48,132 bases of DNA from an uncultured Paracoccaceae bacterium (GTDB lineage Bacteria > Pseudomonadota > Alphaproteobacteria > Rhodobacterales > Rhodobacteraceae): assembly GCA_938092015.1 (NCBI GenBank), contig CALKOT010000097.1, forward strand, positions 1 through 48,132. Direction: 5' to 3'. The translations under genes were made by a program, and so were the position numbers. Shown here piece by piece: positions 27,294 to 41,877 of this stretch. The notes beneath the pieces were generated by a model. The model searched no databases, had not been told where the DNA came from, and worked only from the letters and a program-made list of their open reading frames with translations. Each line of letters starts with the position of its first letter. Position 1 is the first letter of the stretch.

Positions 27294-28079
27294 TTGCCAG
27301 AACCAACAATCCGCGGCGGGCCCGCAGCAAATCGACTAGTCGGCACATCAGAGGATGATGTCGTCTTTGGCCTGACTGGTTTTGATACCATTCTGGGCTT
27401 GGGCGGCGATGATTTTCTCAACGGCTGAGCGGGTCGCGATCGTCTGTTTGGCGGCGATGACAATGACACACTGATCGGCGGCGCCTTCGACGATACGCTT
27501 TCTGGCGACGATGGACGGGACCTTCTTAGCGGCGGCGGCGGGCTGGACAGGCCTGTGGGCGGATTGGGCGCTGACACACTGGATGGCGGCGCGTTTGATG
27601 ACACCCTTCTCGGCGGCGGCGGGCAGGACGTTTTGCGCGGCGGCGGCGGCGAAGACCAGCTGAGAGGCGGTCAAGGCGCGGACAGATTGTTCGGCGGCGC
27701 CCACCATGACCTTTTGGTGGGCGGCAAGGGCGACGACTTTCTGAAAGGTGGCGGCGGTCGGGATACCCTGATGGGCGGTGCTGGCGACGACACGTTGATG
27801 CCAGGCCTGAACAAAGCAGAAGTCGCCCGCGGCGGAAAAGGCGAAGATGTTTTTGTGTTCAACGGCCAACGTGGCGATCCATCGACAAACAATTTCACGC
27901 CACAAACGAACATTCAGGATTTTGAGGTTGGCGTCGACCGTCTGGAAATCTCAGGCGAAATCACCAATTCCTTTTCGACGCAGGGCGGTGTGTCTACCAG
28001 ACTTATTCTGGAAAACGGCACGAACATCGTCCTTGAGGGCATCCTGTTTGACGATTTGGTGTTAAGCGACCTGTTCTGA
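27294..28079 (+). pseudogene. RTX (hemolysin-type calcium-binding repeat) protein, interrupted by TGA
   Basis: From TTG 27294 (GGGAGAG upstream) the frame reads PEPTIRGGPAANRLVGTSED and then about 15 glycine-rich nonapeptides of the GGxGxDxLx type at a strict 27-bp period, followed by a non-repeat C-terminal domain (VFVFNGQRGD, VGVDRLEISG) that probably carries the type I secretion signal. TGA at 27426-27428 falls on the second glycine of a nonapeptide (G-stop-AGRDRLF), where GGA would be expected. A restart after the stop has no clear ribosome-binding site. The 265 bases before the gene (27029-27293) contain no convincing gene. Confidence 0.82.
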
Positions 28080-28116
28080 ATGATAAAAGCGCTGCGCCCT
28101 GAATGGGCGCGACGCC

Positions 28117-29127
28117 TCAGACCCGCGGCTCTTGCTGGGTAATGCAGTGGATGCCGCCCCCACCAATTGCGATTGAGGGGATCGAGACCTGCGCAACGCG
28201 GCGTCCCGGCATGAATTCTTCAAATACTTCAATCATATAGTCATCTTCAGCGATGCCGTATTTCGGCATGATGACGCCGCCGTTGCAGATATAGGCGTTC
28301 ACATAGGACCGACAAAACATGTCATGGTCGCTGAGATTACCTGTCGCCTCAGGGATGTGAACCAGTTCGATAGGGCGGACACTAGCATCGGTTTGCCCCT
28401 CCATTGCTTTGACGTTTGCGCGGTTAATCTGATGCCAGGGGTGATCAGGCGGACCTTCTGCCTAAATCAGCACAATGCCCGGTGCGATAAACGCCGCGAT
28501 GCTATCGACATGGCCGTCGGTTTCCGTCTCTTCAACATTGCCGGGCAACCAGATGACCTTGTCGCCACCAAGGGTTTCCATCAGTTCCGCTTCGATCTGT
28601 TGGAGGATTCAGTCGGGGTTACGATTGGCGTTGGGTAGGCAGCTTTCGGTCGTCAGGATCGTGCCGCGCCCATCGACGCTGATTGAGCCGCCCTCGGCAA
28701 TCATCGGTGACTGAAACAACCTGCACCCGGCGGCCTTGACCATAGCGCCGGCAGCGCCGTCATAGGGATGATATTTCCGCCCCCAGGCATTGAAGCCATA
28801 GGACACCCCCGCTTTTCCGCCTTTACCATCCGTCAGAAAACATGGGACAGCATCACGCGCCCAAATATCGTCAATGGGATGTTCCAGGATGTCGATATCA
28901 TCGCCCAACAGCGACCTAGCCTGCCCAACATCATCAGGGCGCACCAGCATTGTGAGTGGTTCAAAGTCACGAATGGCATGGGCGACCGCTGTATAGTTTC
29001 GGCGCGTCTCACCCATATCGTCCCAGACCTCTGGCCGGGACGGCCACATCATCCAGGTCCGCTCATGCGTGTCCCATTCCGCAGGCATGTGGAAACCAGC
29101 CTGTTTGGGGGTCATCTGGTCGGACAT
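28117..29127 (-). pseudogene. aguA: Agmatine deiminase, two in-frame stops
   Basis: The 337-codon frame encodes the porphyromonas-type agmatine deiminase family, which converts agmatine to N-carbamoylputrescine. Seen: AEWDTHERTWMMWPSRPEVW, DIWARDAVPCF, EGGSISVDGRGTILTTE, TETDGHVDSIAAF and the catalytic-cysteine motif GGGGIHCITQQEP at the end. A TGA (28609-28611) follows NANRNPD and a TAG at about 28463-28465 follows APGIVLI, where acidic residues are common. Between and after the stops the same frame is fully conserved. The gene starts two bases after the cupin gene. Confidence 0.87.
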
Positions 29128-29129
29128 AC

Positions 29130-29495
29130 TTACACGGCGATCATGTAATGTTTGGTGAGGGTTTCTGTAATTTCCCAGATGACCTTGGCACCTTTTGGGA
29201 TGAAGAAACTGTCGCCCTTGGTAAAGGTCTCAATCTCACCTGCCTCATTGGTGATGGAGACTGAGCCACCAAGAACCGTCATCATTTCATTAACAGGATA
29301 GGCGTCGATCACCTCCCGACTGGGCGCGCATGTCCAAACACCAGCAAGGATGGATTCGTCCTTGGTTTCGTAGAAGCTGTGATTCAGCTCGGTCGTGTCA
29401 GTGGTGGTGAAAGCCTCTTTGGGACAGATTTCGGACGGTTCCATGCTGACGTTGGGATCATCGGCGGCAAACATTCGATAGTTTGTTTTAGGCAT
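29130..29495 (-). CDS. Small cupin-domain protein (DUF861 / cupin_3 type)
   Basis: The 121-residue protein from ATG 29495 (GGAGAG upstream) is a single cupin barrel: ILAGVWTCAPSREVIDAYPV and MMTVLGGSVSITNEAGEIET, then KGDSFFIPKGAKVIWEITET. These are the glycine- and proline-rich turns of the cupin_3 (EutQ/DUF861-like) group. Function is unknown; it may bind a small amine or sugar acid, and its tight linkage with agmatine deiminase suggests a role in amine metabolism (inference). Confidence 0.82.
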   Translation of the reverse strand: MPKTNYRMFAADDPNVSMEPSEICPKEAFTTTDTTELNHSFYETKDESILAGVWTCAPSREVIDAYPVNEMMTVLGGSVSITNEAGEIETFTKGDSFFIPKGAKVIWEITETLTKHYMIAV

Positions 29496-29675
29496 CTGAA
29501 AACTCTCCAGCTCTGTTTCTGTCACAAAAAAGCTTACTGTGCGGCGTGATGATGTCGACCGGTTACAGCCTAGGCGTGGCGGAAGGGGCGTATTTGGAAT
29601 TTCGCCCACGTTCACCTGGCAGAACCTTCAGGGCGTGTGGTTAGGCGCCAATCAGCCAGACCAATCACCAAAGAA

Positions 29676-29703
29676 AAACCGCGGGGATTGCTCGCCGCGG
29701 TTT
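29676..29703 (-). terminator. Rho-independent terminator after rpoC
   Basis: On the minus strand AACCGCGG-N10-CCGCGGTT is followed by TTTCTTTGG. It starts 28 bases after the rpoC TGA and separates the RNA-polymerase operon from the cupin/agmatine deiminase pair. Confidence 0.9.
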
Positions 29704-29730
29704 CATTGTTTTCAGGTCTGATACGTCAGA

Positions 29731-32700
29731 TCATTCGATAACGAAGTTATCGTCTGGCGCATCATCCGCTTCGATGACTTCAAGCGCACCCGCTGGGACG
29801 GCGGCAGCGGCTTTTGCAGCCTCTGCTTCCTTCTCTGCGATGACCTTCTTGTCACGTTCAGCAGCAACAGACTTGATCCGCATGGTTGCGCCGCCGGTGC
29901 CGGCTGGGATCAGACGGCCAACGATCACGTTCTCTTTCAGACCGATCAGCTTGTCGCGTTTGCCTTGCGTAGACGCCTCGGTAAGCACGCGGGTCGTCTC
30001 CTGGAAGGATGCGGCCGAGATGAAGCTGCGGGTCTGAAGGGACGCCTTGGTGATGCCCAACAGAACCGGGCCGCCCTTGGCGATCTTACGACCTTCAGCT
30101 TCGGCTTTCGCGTTGGCTTCGTCGAACTCGATCCGGTCGACCTGCTCACCTTTCAGCAGCGTGGTCTCACCACCATCAGAGATTTCAACCTTCTGCAGCA
30201 TCTGGCGAACAATGACCTCGATATGCTTGTCATTGATTTTCACGCCCTGCAGTCGGTAGACGTCCTGCACCTCATTGACCAGATAGTCGGCCAACGCTTC
30301 GATCCCAAGGATACCCAGGATGTCATGCGGCGCGGGGTTGCCTTCCAGAAGGTACTCGCCCTTCTGGATGAAGTCGCCTTCCTGAACCGCGATGTGCTTG
30401 CCTTTCGGCACCAGGTATTCCGACGGCTCCGCATCTTCTTCGACAGGAACAATTGAGATCCGCTGCTTGTTCTTGTAGTCGCGACCAAACTGCACGTGAC
30501 CATCGATTTCCGCGATGATCGCGTGGTCCTTTGGACGCCGCGCTTCGAACAATTCAGCCACCCGCGGCAGACCACCGGTGATGTCCTTGGTCCGCGCGCC
30601 TTCACGCGGGATACGGGCAATCACGTCGCCTGGCTTAATCTCTGCACCATCTTCAACCGACAGAATGGCGTCGACTGAAAGGAAGTAGTGGGCAGGATTG
30701 CCACTGTCGAGTTTGACCATCTCGCCATCTGCACCCATCAGGCTGATCGCCGGCTTCAGGTCGGAACCTTTTGCCGCTGAACGCCAGTCAGTGATGATGC
30801 GCTGTGCGATGCCGGTCGCTTCGTCCGTGTCTTCCTTGACGGAAATACCCGGAACCAGATCGACAAGTTTCGCGATACCGGCTTTTTCCGCAATCATCGG
30901 CAAGGTGTAAGGATCCCATTCTGCGAGGCGCTGGCCCCGTTCGATCTGGTCGCCTTCCTTGACCAACAGCTTGGTGCCGTAAGCCAGTTTCTGGACAGAG
31001 CGTTCTTTGCCGTTTGCGTCGATGATCGCCAGTTTGACGTTCCGCGAAACAGCAACGATGTCGCCATCCGCGTTTTTCAGCAGGCTTTCAGGATTGCGGA
31101 TTTCCAGCTTACCTTCGTAGCTGCTTTCCACAAACGACTGGTCGTTCACCTGCGCGGTACCGCCGATGTGGAACGTCCGCATCGTCAGCTGCGTGCCAGG
31201 CTCACCGATAGACTGCGCGGCGATGATGCCGACAGCTTCGCCGATGTTGACTGGCGTACCACGTGCAAGGTCACGACCATAGCAAGTGGCGCAGATGCCA
31301 TCTTCCGCTTCACAAGTCAGCGGCGAACGGATCTTGATCGATGCGACTGCGGCGGCGTCAATCGCCAGCGCATCCGCCTCTTCAATCAGGTGACCACGTG
31401 AGAACATCAGGCTGTCATCCGCCGGGTCGAGGATGTCTTCCTGGGTCACACGACCCAGAACACGCTCGGAAAGCGGAGACACAACTTCGCCGCCATCGAC
31501 CACAGCCTCAACCGTGATGCCGGTATCGGTGCCGCAATCGATGATTTTGATGATGCAATCCTGCGCAACATCAACCAGACGACGGGTCAGGTAGCCGGAG
31601 TTCGCCGTTTTCAACGCCGTATCCGCCAGACCCTTACGGGCGCCGTGGGTGGAGTTGAAGTACTCAAGAACCGTCAGACCCTCTTTAAAGTTAGAGGTAA
31701 TCGGCGTCTCAATGATCTCACCGGATGGTTTCGCCATCAGGCCACGCATAGCCGCCAGCTGACGCATCTGGGTTGGTGAACCACGCGCCCCGGAGTGGGA
31801 CATCATGTAGACTGAGTTCGGCTCCATCGTCCGGCCGTTCTCGTCTTTCCGCGTGGCGGAAATCTCACCCATCATCGCGTCTGCGACTTTGTCGGTGCAC
31901 TTGGCCCAGGTATCGACAACCTTGTTGTACTTTTCGCCCTGAGTGATCAGGCCGTCCATGTACTGCTGTTCGAATTCCTTAACCGCATCACGGGTTTCGT
32001 TCACGATGTCCCATTTGGTGTCAGGAATAAGCATGTCGTCTTTACCGAACGAAATGCCCGCCTTGAACGCCTCAGAGAAACCGAGTGTCATGATGTGGTC
32101 GCAGAAAATGACCGAGTCTTTCTGACCGCAATGCCGGTACACTTCGTCGATGACCTCGCCGACCTCTTTCTTGCGAAGAAGACGGTTGATGACCGAGAAT
32201 GGAACAGCAGCGTTCTGCGGAAGCAGGGCGCCGATTTTCATCCGGCCAGGCGTAGTTTCTACACGTTCCGTGATTGGGTTGCCTTCAGCATCCTTTGTCT
32301 GACGACGGGTAAGGATTTTCGAATGCAGCGTGATGATGCCTTCGTGCAGACCATGCTCAATTTCCGCCATATCAGCGAACATCATGCCTTCACCAGGCTC
32401 ACCCTCTTTGTCGAGCGTGAGGTAGTAGAGGCCCAAGATCATGTCCTGCGAAGGAACGATGATAGGCTTGCCGTTTGCTGGCGACAGAACGTTGTTCGTC
32501 GACATCATCAGAACACGTGCTTCAAGCTGGGCTTCCAGCGAAAGCGGCACGTGGACAGCCATCTGGTCGCCGTCAAAGTCAGCGTTAAATGCGGAACAAA
32601 CCAGCGGGTGAAGCTGGATGGCTTTACCTTCGATCAGTACCGGTTCAAACGCCTGGATGCCAAGCCGGTGAAGCGTTGGCGCGCGGTTCAGCATCACAGG

Positions 32701-33960
32701 ATGCTCGCGGATCACCTCATCAAGAATGTCCCAGACTTCGGGGCGTTCTTTTTCGACAAGTTTCTTCGCCTGTTTGACGGTGGACGAATAGCCCTTCGCC
32801 TCAAGTCGCGAATAGATGAACGGCTTGAACAGCTCCAGCGCCATTTTCTTGGGCAGGCCGCATTGGTGCAGCTTCAGCTCAGGCCCCGTCACGATAACCG
32901 ACCGGCCAGAGAAGTCGACGCGCTTACCCAAAAGGTTCTGACGGAAACGACCCTGCTTACCTTTTAGCATGTCGCTGAGTGATTTCAGCGGGCGCTTGTT
33001 TGCGCCCGTGATCACGCGACCGCGACGGCCGTTGTCGAACAATGCATCGACCGATTCCTGAAGCATACGCTTCTCGTTCCGGATGATGATGTCCGGCGCG
33101 CGAAGCTCAATCAGGCGCTTCAGGCGGTTGTTCCGATTGATCACGCGGCGGTACAGGTCGTTCAGGTCGGACGTTGCAAAGCGACCGCCATCCAGCGGCA
33201 CCAGTGGGCGCAGTTCTGGCGGGATCACAGGCACAACAGTCAGCACCATCCATTCAGGGCGGTTGCCTGAATCGAGGAAGCTTTCGACCAGCTTCAGACG
33301 CTTGATGATCTTTTTAGGTTTCAGTTCGCCTGTCGCTTCGGACAGATCTTCACGAAGCTGATCGCGCAGAACCTGAAGGTCGATTGCAGCCAGCATTTCG
33401 CGAATGGCTTCAGCACCGATACCGGCAGTGAAAGCGTCTTCGCCAAAGCCGTCCTGCGCGTCCAGATACTCTTCTTCGGTCAGCAGCTGGCCTTCAGTCA
33501 GGTCAGTAAGACCCGCTTCCATCACCACATACTGTTCAAAGTAGAGAACGCGTTCGAGATCGCGCAGCGTCATGTCCAGCATCAAACCGATGCGGGACGG
33601 AAGCGATTTCAGGAACCAGATATGCGCAACTGGCGATGCCAGTTCGATATGGCCCATCCGCTCACGACGGACTTTCTGCAGGGTTACCTCAACGCCGCAT
33701 TTCTCACATACGACGCCGCGATACTTCATGCGCTTATATTTGCCGCACAGGCATTCGTAATCTTTGATCGGGCCAAAGATACGGGCGCAGAACAGACCGT
33801 CCCGCTCTGGTTTGAACGTACGGTAGTTGATAGTTTCCGGTTTTTTGATTTCACCAAAAGACCAGCTGAAAATCCTCTCAGGGCTGGCGAGACCGATACG
33901 GATCTCGTCAAAAGTGCGCGGCGCCTGGGTCGGATTGAAGATGTTTGTGATCTCATTCAT
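29731..33960 (-). CDS. rpoC: DNA-directed RNA polymerase subunit beta'
   Basis: The 1409-residue subunit carries the N-terminal zinc ribbon ([20 protein letters not shown], residues about 70-90), the catalytic [16 protein letters not shown] near residue 460, the bridge-helix region and trigger-loop region ([20 protein letters not shown]), and the second zinc site ([16 protein letters not shown]). The length is typical of alphaproteobacteria. It is co-transcribed with rpoB, four bases upstream, and ends in TGA, which rules out TGA as a sense codon here. Confidence 0.99.
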   Translation of the reverse strand: MNEITNIFNPTQAPRTFDEIRIGLASPERIFSWSFGEIKKPETINYRTFKPERDGLFCARIFGPIKDYECLCGKYKRMKYRGVVCEKCGVEVTLQKVRRERMGHIELASPVAHIWFLKSLPSRIGLMLDMTLRDLERVLYFEQYVVMEAGLTDLTEGQLLTEEEYLDAQDGFGEDAFTAGIGAEAIREMLAAIDLQVLRDQLREDLSEATGELKPKKIIKRLKLVESFLDSGNRPEWMVLTVVPVIPPELRPLVPLDGGRFATSDLNDLYRRVINRNNRLKRLIELRAPDIIIRNEKRMLQESVDALFDNGRRGRVITGANKRPLKSLSDMLKGKQGRFRQNLLGKRVDFSGRSVIVTGPELKLHQCGLPKKMALELFKPFIYSRLEAKGYSSTVKQAKKLVEKERPEVWDILDEVIREHPVMLNRAPTLHRLGIQAFEPVLIEGKAIQLHPLVCSAFNADFDGDQMAVHVPLSLEAQLEARVLMMSTNNVLSPANGKPIIVPSQDMILGLYYLTLDKEGEPGEGMMFADMAEIEHGLHEGIITLHSKILTRRQTKDAEGNPITERVETTPGRMKIGALLPQNAAVPFSVINRLLRKKEVGEVIDEVYRHCGQKDSVIFCDHIMTLGFSEAFKAGISFGKDDMLIPDTKWDIVNETRDAVKEFEQQYMDGLITQGEKYNKVVDTWAKCTDKVADAMMGEISATRKDENGRTMEPNSVYMMSHSGARGSPTQMRQLAAMRGLMAKPSGEIIETPITSNFKEGLTVLEYFNSTHGARKGLADTALKTANSGYLTRRLVDVAQDCIIKIIDCGTDTGITVEAVVDGGEVVSPLSERVLGRVTQEDILDPADDSLMFSRGHLIEEADALAIDAAAVASIKIRSPLTCEAEDGICATCYGRDLARGTPVNIGEAVGIIAAQSIGEPGTQLTMRTFHIGGTAQVNDQSFVESSYEGKLEIRNPESLLKNADGDIVAVSRNVKLAIIDANGKERSVQKLAYGTKLLVKEGDQIERGQRLAEWDPYTLPMIAEKAGIAKLVDLVPGISVKEDTDEATGIAQRIITDWRSAAKGSDLKPAISLMGADGEMVKLDSGNPAHYFLSVDAILSVEDGAEIKPGDVIARIPREGARTKDITGGLPRVAELFEARRPKDHAIIAEIDGHVQFGRDYKNKQRISIVPVEEDAEPSEYLVPKGKHIAVQEGDFIQKGEYLLEGNPAPHDILGILGIEALADYLVNEVQDVYRLQGVKINDKHIEVIVRQMLQKVEISDGGETTLLKGEQVDRIEFDEANAKAEAEGRKIAKGGPVLLGITKASLQTRSFISAASFQETTRVLTEASTQGKRDKLIGLKENVIVGRLIPAGTGGATMRIKSVAAERDKKVIAEKEAEAAKAAAAVPAGALEVIEADDAPDDNFVIE

Positions 33961-33964
33961 CGGA

Positions 33965-38065
<4,101 letters not shown>

Positions 38066-38195
38066 GCTTGACCTCTGGCGTTCTCAGCCCGTCTCAACTC
38101 CGCTGGGCACACAGCGTCGAGACGTCCAGCGACGTGAAACACACAATACCAGCCGACCGCCCAGATCGACTTCCCGAATGTTCCGCGTCTTCCAA

Positions 38196-38320
38196 GGCCC
38201 TCTTGCCGCCGCGGGGTGGCGAAAAGAGGGCCTGAGAAGAAGCGGGCTGGACCCCCGATACAGCGGTCCAGCCTTTGATTTCCACGTCTGTCCTTAAGGT
38301 TTCGTAAGAAACCATTAAGG
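38196..38320 (-). ncRNA. Structured rplL-rpoB intergenic region (two hairpins)
   Basis: AGGCCCTCTT (38196-38205) pairs perfectly with AAGAGGGCCT (38225-38234), with a GC-rich inner helix. A second hairpin, CCTTAAGGTTTC/GAAACC-A-TTAAGG (38292-38320), lies 10 bases after the rplL stop and has one bulged base and a GTAA loop. Neither has a T run. In other proteobacteria this interval holds an attenuator and an RNase processing site that set the ribosomal-protein to polymerase ratio; the same is likely here. Confidence 0.55.
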
Positions 38321-38329
38321 AAGCAGTGA

Positions 38330-38710
38330 TTACTTGAGCTCGACTTCGGCGCCAGCCGCTTCGAGTTTGCCTTTGATCTCTTCGGCTTCGGCCTTCGAAG
38401 CACCTTCTTTGATAGCTTTGCCGCCAGCTTCGACGAGGTCTTTGGCTTCTTTGAGGCCCAGGCCAGTGATGGCGCGGACTTCTTTGATGACGTTGATTTT
38501 CTTGTCGCCTGCAGCTTTCAGGATGACGTCAAATTCGTCTTTTTCCTCAGCAGCTTCGCCACCGGCGTCGCCAGCAGGACCAGCCATCATGACAGCGCCG
38601 CCTGCAGCAGGCTCGATGCCATAATCGTCTTTGAGGATGTTTTTCAGTTCAGCTGCTTCGAGAAGGGTCAGACCAACAATCTCTTCAGCAAGTTTTTTCA
38701 GATCAGCCAT
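38330..38710 (-). CDS. rplL: 50S ribosomal protein L7/L12
   Basis: The 126-residue stalk protein has the N-terminal dimerisation helices ([19 protein letters not shown]), the flexible alanine-rich hinge (about 45-55) and the C-terminal factor-binding domain ([33 protein letters not shown]). It is acidic, as usual. It forms dimers that bind L10 and recruit translation GTPases. Confidence 0.99.
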   Translation of the reverse strand: MADLKKLAEEIVGLTLLEAAELKNILKDDYGIEPAAGGAVMMAGPAGDAGGEAAEEKDEFDVILKAAGDKKINVIKEVRAITGLGLKEAKDLVEAGGKAIKEGASKAEAEEIKGKLEAAGAEVELK

Positions 38711-38782
38711 TTTAGCGTTCCATTTCGTTTCAGTTGGGTTCCGGCGTCGGCCATCTGGCCGCGCCCCCGATTGCTTCTAAGC

Positions 38783-39298
38783 TCAGGCGCTCTCACGATC
38801 TTCAAGTGTCGACAAGACACCAGCGATGTCAGAGGCAGGCGCCCCAATCGCGGAAGCGATGTTCGCAGCCGGTGAGCCGATACAACCGGCGATGGATGCG
38901 ATAATCTCTTCACGAGACGGCATTTTCGACAGGGTGGATACGCCAGCGCGGTCGAGGACAGTGTCCCCCATCGCACCACCAAGAACGACAAGCTTGTCGT
39001 TGTCCTTGGCGTAGGCTTCAGTGACTTTCGCCGCCGAAACCGGATCTTCTGCGTAGCCGATGACAGTCTGCCCGGTGAGAAGATCTTTCATCCCCTCACA
39101 AGGCTTGCCTTCAAGCGCGATTTTGGCGAGCCTGTTCTTGGCGACACGTACGGACGCACCGACATCACGCATGCGCGCACGGTAGTCCTGCATCTCAGCG
39201 ACCGAGAGACCGGTGTAGTGACATACTACAACGGCGCCAGAGTCAGTGAAGATCTGACCGAGTTCTTCGATCACAGCTTCTTTCTGGGCTCTATCCAC
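38783..39298 (-). CDS. rplJ: 50S ribosomal protein L10
   Basis: The protein is the base of the ribosomal stalk, binding 23S rRNA and L7/L12 dimers, and it represses its own operon by binding the leader. Family segments: [50 protein letters not shown] place the start at GTG 39298 (MDRAQKEAV, 171 residues), with GGAG 7 bases upstream; a TTG at 39310 would include that Shine-Dalgarno in the coding sequence. The C-terminus has the alanine-rich L12-binding helix. Confidence 0.97.
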   Translation of the reverse strand: MDRAQKEAVIEELGQIFTDSGAVVVCHYTGLSVAEMQDYRARMRDVGASVRVAKNRLAKIALEGKPCEGMKDLLTGQTVIGYAEDPVSAAKVTEAYAKDNDKLVVLGGAMGDTVLDRAGVSTLSKMPSREEIIASIAGCIGSPAANIASAIGAPASDIAGVLSTLEDRESA

Positions 39299-39544
39299 AG
39301 TCTTCTCCAAGTTTATGGAGGTTTTGCTTGCGCTCCACCTCCGGCTCCATTCCCTTCCGATATGCTGGAAGGGTCTTCGTCCCGATCCGGGTCAGCCAAA
39401 ACCAGCGCCAAGGCGGCTGATTTTCTGCGTCTCCCGTCTATGGCGGGATTTATGAGATTTGCACCTCACCCACCGTCATTGACCGGATGAAGCCTCCCCG
39501 AAGGAAAAGCTTCGCATCACACCGGGTCGCCCCAGTGCAAATTC
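39299..39544 (-). promoter_or_regulatory. L10 leader (autoregulatory mRNA leader of rplJL)
   Basis: The 246-base gap between rplA and rplJ is strongly structured on the minus strand. CCCTTCC/GGAAGGG form a hairpin at 39352-39373. A GGAGGT/ACCTCC pairing lies nearer the start codon, and the segment GGTGAGGTGCAAATCTC resembles the L10-binding kink-turn region of alphaproteobacterial leaders. Excess L10 bound here would block rplJL translation. Assignment is by position and structure, not by a covariance search. Confidence 0.7.
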
Positions 39545-40246
39545 TTATTCGGAAGCAGTCGCTGTTTCGACGTCGACCGATACGCCTGGGCCCATGGTTG
39601 AGCTAAGCGAAATTTTCTTCATGTAGGTGCCTTTGGCGCCCGCAGGTTTTGACTTGGCTACGGCGTCAACGAACGCTTTCACGTTCTCAACCAGCTGGCC
39701 TTCGTCAAAAGATGCTTTGCCAACACCGGCGTGAATAACGCCAGCTTTTTCGACCTTGAACTGCACCTGACCACCTTTGGCGGCGGCGACAGCTTCTTTC
39801 ACGTCCATCGTAACTGTGCCGATTTTCGGGTTTGGCATCAGGTTGCGCGGGCCAAGGACCTTACCGAGGCGACCAACGACGGGCATCATGTCAGGCGTCG
39901 CGATGCAGCGATCAAAGTCGATCGTGCCGCCCTGAACGATTTCCATCAGGTCTTCTGCGCCGACGATGTCTGCGCCTGCTTCTTTCGCTTCGTCAGCCTT
40001 GGGGCCACGAGCGAAAACTGCAACGCGAACAGATTTACCAGTGCCGTTTGGCAGGTTGACCGTGCCGCGAACCATCTGGTCAGCGTGGCGGGGGTCAACA
40101 CCCAGGTTCATCGAGATCTCAACCGTTTCGTCGAATTTCGCCTTTGCGTTGGCTTTAACCAGCGATACAGCCTCTGCGACTGCAACGTCCGACTTGCCTG
40201 CGAAAGCTTCACGAGCAGCGGTGGTGCGTTTTCCAAGTTTCGCCAT
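39545..40246 (-). CDS. rplA: 50S ribosomal protein L1
   Basis: The 233-residue protein of the L1 stalk has the two-domain L1 pattern: [51 protein letters not shown] and the [20 protein letters not shown] motif, ending with [16 protein letters not shown]. It follows rplK by four bases. Confidence 0.99.
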   Translation of the reverse strand: MAKLGKRTTAAREAFAGKSDVAVAEAVSLVKANAKAKFDETVEISMNLGVDPRHADQMVRGTVNLPNGTGKSVRVAVFARGPKADEAKEAGADIVGAEDLMEIVQGGTIDFDRCIATPDMMPVVGRLGKVLGPRNLMPNPKIGTVTMDVKEAVAAAKGGQVQFKVEKAGVIHAGVGKASFDEGQLVENVKAFVDAVAKSKPAGAKGTYMKKISLSSTMGPGVSVDVETATASE

Positions 40247-40250
40247 CAGA

Positions 40251-40679
40251 TCAGCCTTTCACTTCGATGCCCATCGACCGGGCGGAACCCAGGATAATCT
40301 GCATTGCGCCGTCGATGTCGTTGGCGTTCAGGTCTTTCATTTTCGCTTCTGCGATTTCACGAACCTGTTTCACGGACACGGAACCAACGGTTTCGCGGCT
40401 TGGTGTGTTGGCACCGGATTTCACCTTGGCGGCCTTCTTCAGCATGTAAGACGCTGGCGGCGTCTTGATTTCCATGGTGAAGGATTTGTCCTGATAGTAG
40501 GTGATGATCGTCGGGCACGGCGCGCCTGGTTCCATCCCCTGGGACTTTGCGTTGAAAGCCTTACAGAATTCCATGATGTTGATGCCGCGCTGACCCAGCG
40601 CAGGACCGATTGGCGGCGAAGGGTTCGCCTGACCTGCTGGCACCTGAAGCTTCAGTGTGCCGATTACCTTCTTGGCCAT
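40251..40679 (-). CDS. rplK: 50S ribosomal protein L11
   Basis: The 142-residue protein binds the GTPase-associated region of 23S rRNA. The N-terminal proline-rich [21 protein letters not shown] and the C-terminal rRNA-binding part ending [16 protein letters not shown] are both complete. TTTAGAGGAGG gives a strong ribosome-binding site. A 104-base gap with GC-rich inverted repeats separates it from nusG. Confidence 0.99.
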   Translation of the reverse strand: MAKKVIGTLKLQVPAGQANPSPPIGPALGQRGINIMEFCKAFNAKSQGMEPGAPCPTIITYYQDKSFTMEIKTPPASYMLKKAAKVKSGANTPSRETVGSVSVKQVREIAEAKMKDLNANDIDGAMQIILGSARSMGIEVKG

Positions 40680-40783
40680 AATGGCCTCCTCTAAATCCCA
40701 CCGTCAGGATCGCGATCCGTCAGGCACTTGGTTAGTGGTGCGGGTCCCCGGGCGCGCCCGGCTTTCCTCCCACGAGCATGCGA

Positions 40784-41317
40784 TCAGACTTCTTTCGAAA
40801 CCTGTCCGTATTCCAGTTCGACCGGGGTGGCCCGGCCAAAGATTGACACCATCACCTTCAGGCGCGCGTTCCCTTCGTCTACTTCCTCGACAGAGCCTGA
40901 GAAGCTTTCGAACGGGCCGTCGGTGACGCGGATCTCTTCGCCAATCTCGAACGTGATTGTTGGACGCGGACGATCGACGCCCTCTTCCACAACGTTCAGG
41001 ATGCGGTTAACCTCAGCTTCACGCAGAGGGCTTGGCTTACCCTGCGGACCCAGAAAGCCCGTGACCCGGTTGGTGTCGATGATGTGCAGATAGGCGCGGT
41101 CGGTCATTTCCATCTTTACGAGGACATAACCCGGCATAAAGCGTTTCTCGGTAACAACCTTCTTGCCGCGACGCACTTCCGTCACTTCTTCGGTTGGAAC
41201 GAGGATCTCTTCGATCTCGTCCTCAAGGCCGTGTTGTTTGACAGATTCGCGAACGCCTTCAGCGACCTTCTTTTCGAAGTTCGACAAAACATGCACCGCA
41301 TACCAGCGTTTCGCCAT
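40784..41317 (-). CDS. nusG: Transcription elongation/antitermination factor NusG
   Basis: The 177-residue factor has the NGN domain (KRWYAVHVLSNFEKKVAEGV at the start; FMPGYVLVKMEMTDRAYLHI; VTGFLG) and a C-terminal KOW domain (VTDGPFESFSGSVEEVDEGN, then VELEYGQVSK). It links RNA polymerase to Rho, NusE/S10 and the ribosome. A terminator-like hairpin stands between it and secE. Confidence 0.98.
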   Translation of the reverse strand: MAKRWYAVHVLSNFEKKVAEGVRESVKQHGLEDEIEEILVPTEEVTEVRRGKKVVTEKRFMPGYVLVKMEMTDRAYLHIIDTNRVTGFLGPQGKPSPLREAEVNRILNVVEEGVDRPRPTITFEIGEEIRVTDGPFESFSGSVEEVDEGNARLKVMVSIFGRATPVELEYGQVSKEV

Positions 41318-41413
41318 ATTGCCCGTCGCCTTTTACCGCCCGGCGGGTTTCCCCGCACTTCGCGCCAGTCCCCTGTTCCATCAGGGAAAAAGTCGCGCTC
41401 CTCAAAACAAAGG

Positions 41414-41441
41414 GGCGCGCGATTACGAATCGTCGCGCGCC
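41414..41441 (-). terminator. Terminator-like hairpin between secE and nusG
   Basis: On the minus strand GGCGCGCGA-N10-TCGCGCGCC is followed by CCTTTGTTTTGAGG. It begins 47 bases after the secE stop and lies inside the secE-nusG-rplK operon, so it could act as an attenuator upstream of the antitermination factor gene. Confidence 0.65.
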
Positions 41442-41487
41442 ACTAATCAGATAAGTTGGGCTGGGCTACGCCTCAGCCCCCTCCAAG

Positions 41488-41685
41488 TCAACCGCCCAGG
41501 TGCAAAATCTGGTCGATGCCAAAGCCGATGACCTGGTCAATAAGGAAGAAGAAAACGGCCGCCAGCGCCGCCATGATAAAGACCATGACAGTGGTCAGCA
41601 GTGTCTCACGGCGCGTCGGCCAGACGACCTTTGCGGTCTCGGCGCGCACCTGTTGGATAAACTGGGCTGGATTGGGTCGTGCCAT
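41488..41685 (-). CDS. secE: Preprotein translocase subunit SecE
   Basis: The 65-residue SecE of the single-helix type: MARPNPAQFIQQVRAETAKV with the amphipathic helix, the VVWPTRRETLLTT hinge motif, then one membrane helix (about 33-53) and a short tail. It clamps SecY in the SecYEG channel. The start is ATG 41685 with GGAAAG upstream; longer readings are not supported. In relatives tRNA-Trp sits directly upstream, but here more than 3.5 kb intervenes. Confidence 0.95.
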   Translation of the reverse strand: MARPNPAQFIQQVRAETAKVVWPTRRETLLTTVMVFIMAALAAVFFFLIDQVIGFGIDQILHLGG

Positions 41686-41877
41686 GTTGCGATCTTTCCT
41701 TGGGTCCGACCATTCGGACGTGGGCGGCCACTTAGCCCTTCTTGGCCGCAATCGCAAGTGATGCGAAGTCAATCATCCGGCATTTGTCACAGCGGAAACC
41801 GGAAAAGGACCACTAGTATCTTTACCATTAAGGCCCCGTAGCTAGAGTTTGATGATACTGCGATCGAAGGTGGGGCG

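Noticed and set aside
27348-27905. A 185-codon minus-strand alanine-rich repeat protein
   Set aside because: It is the complement of the glycine/aspartate RTX repeats.
25024-28611. Selenocysteine at the TGA codons
   Set aside because: The affected families are not selenoproteins, the TGAs are not at Cys sites, and I see no SECIS-like hairpin directly after them.
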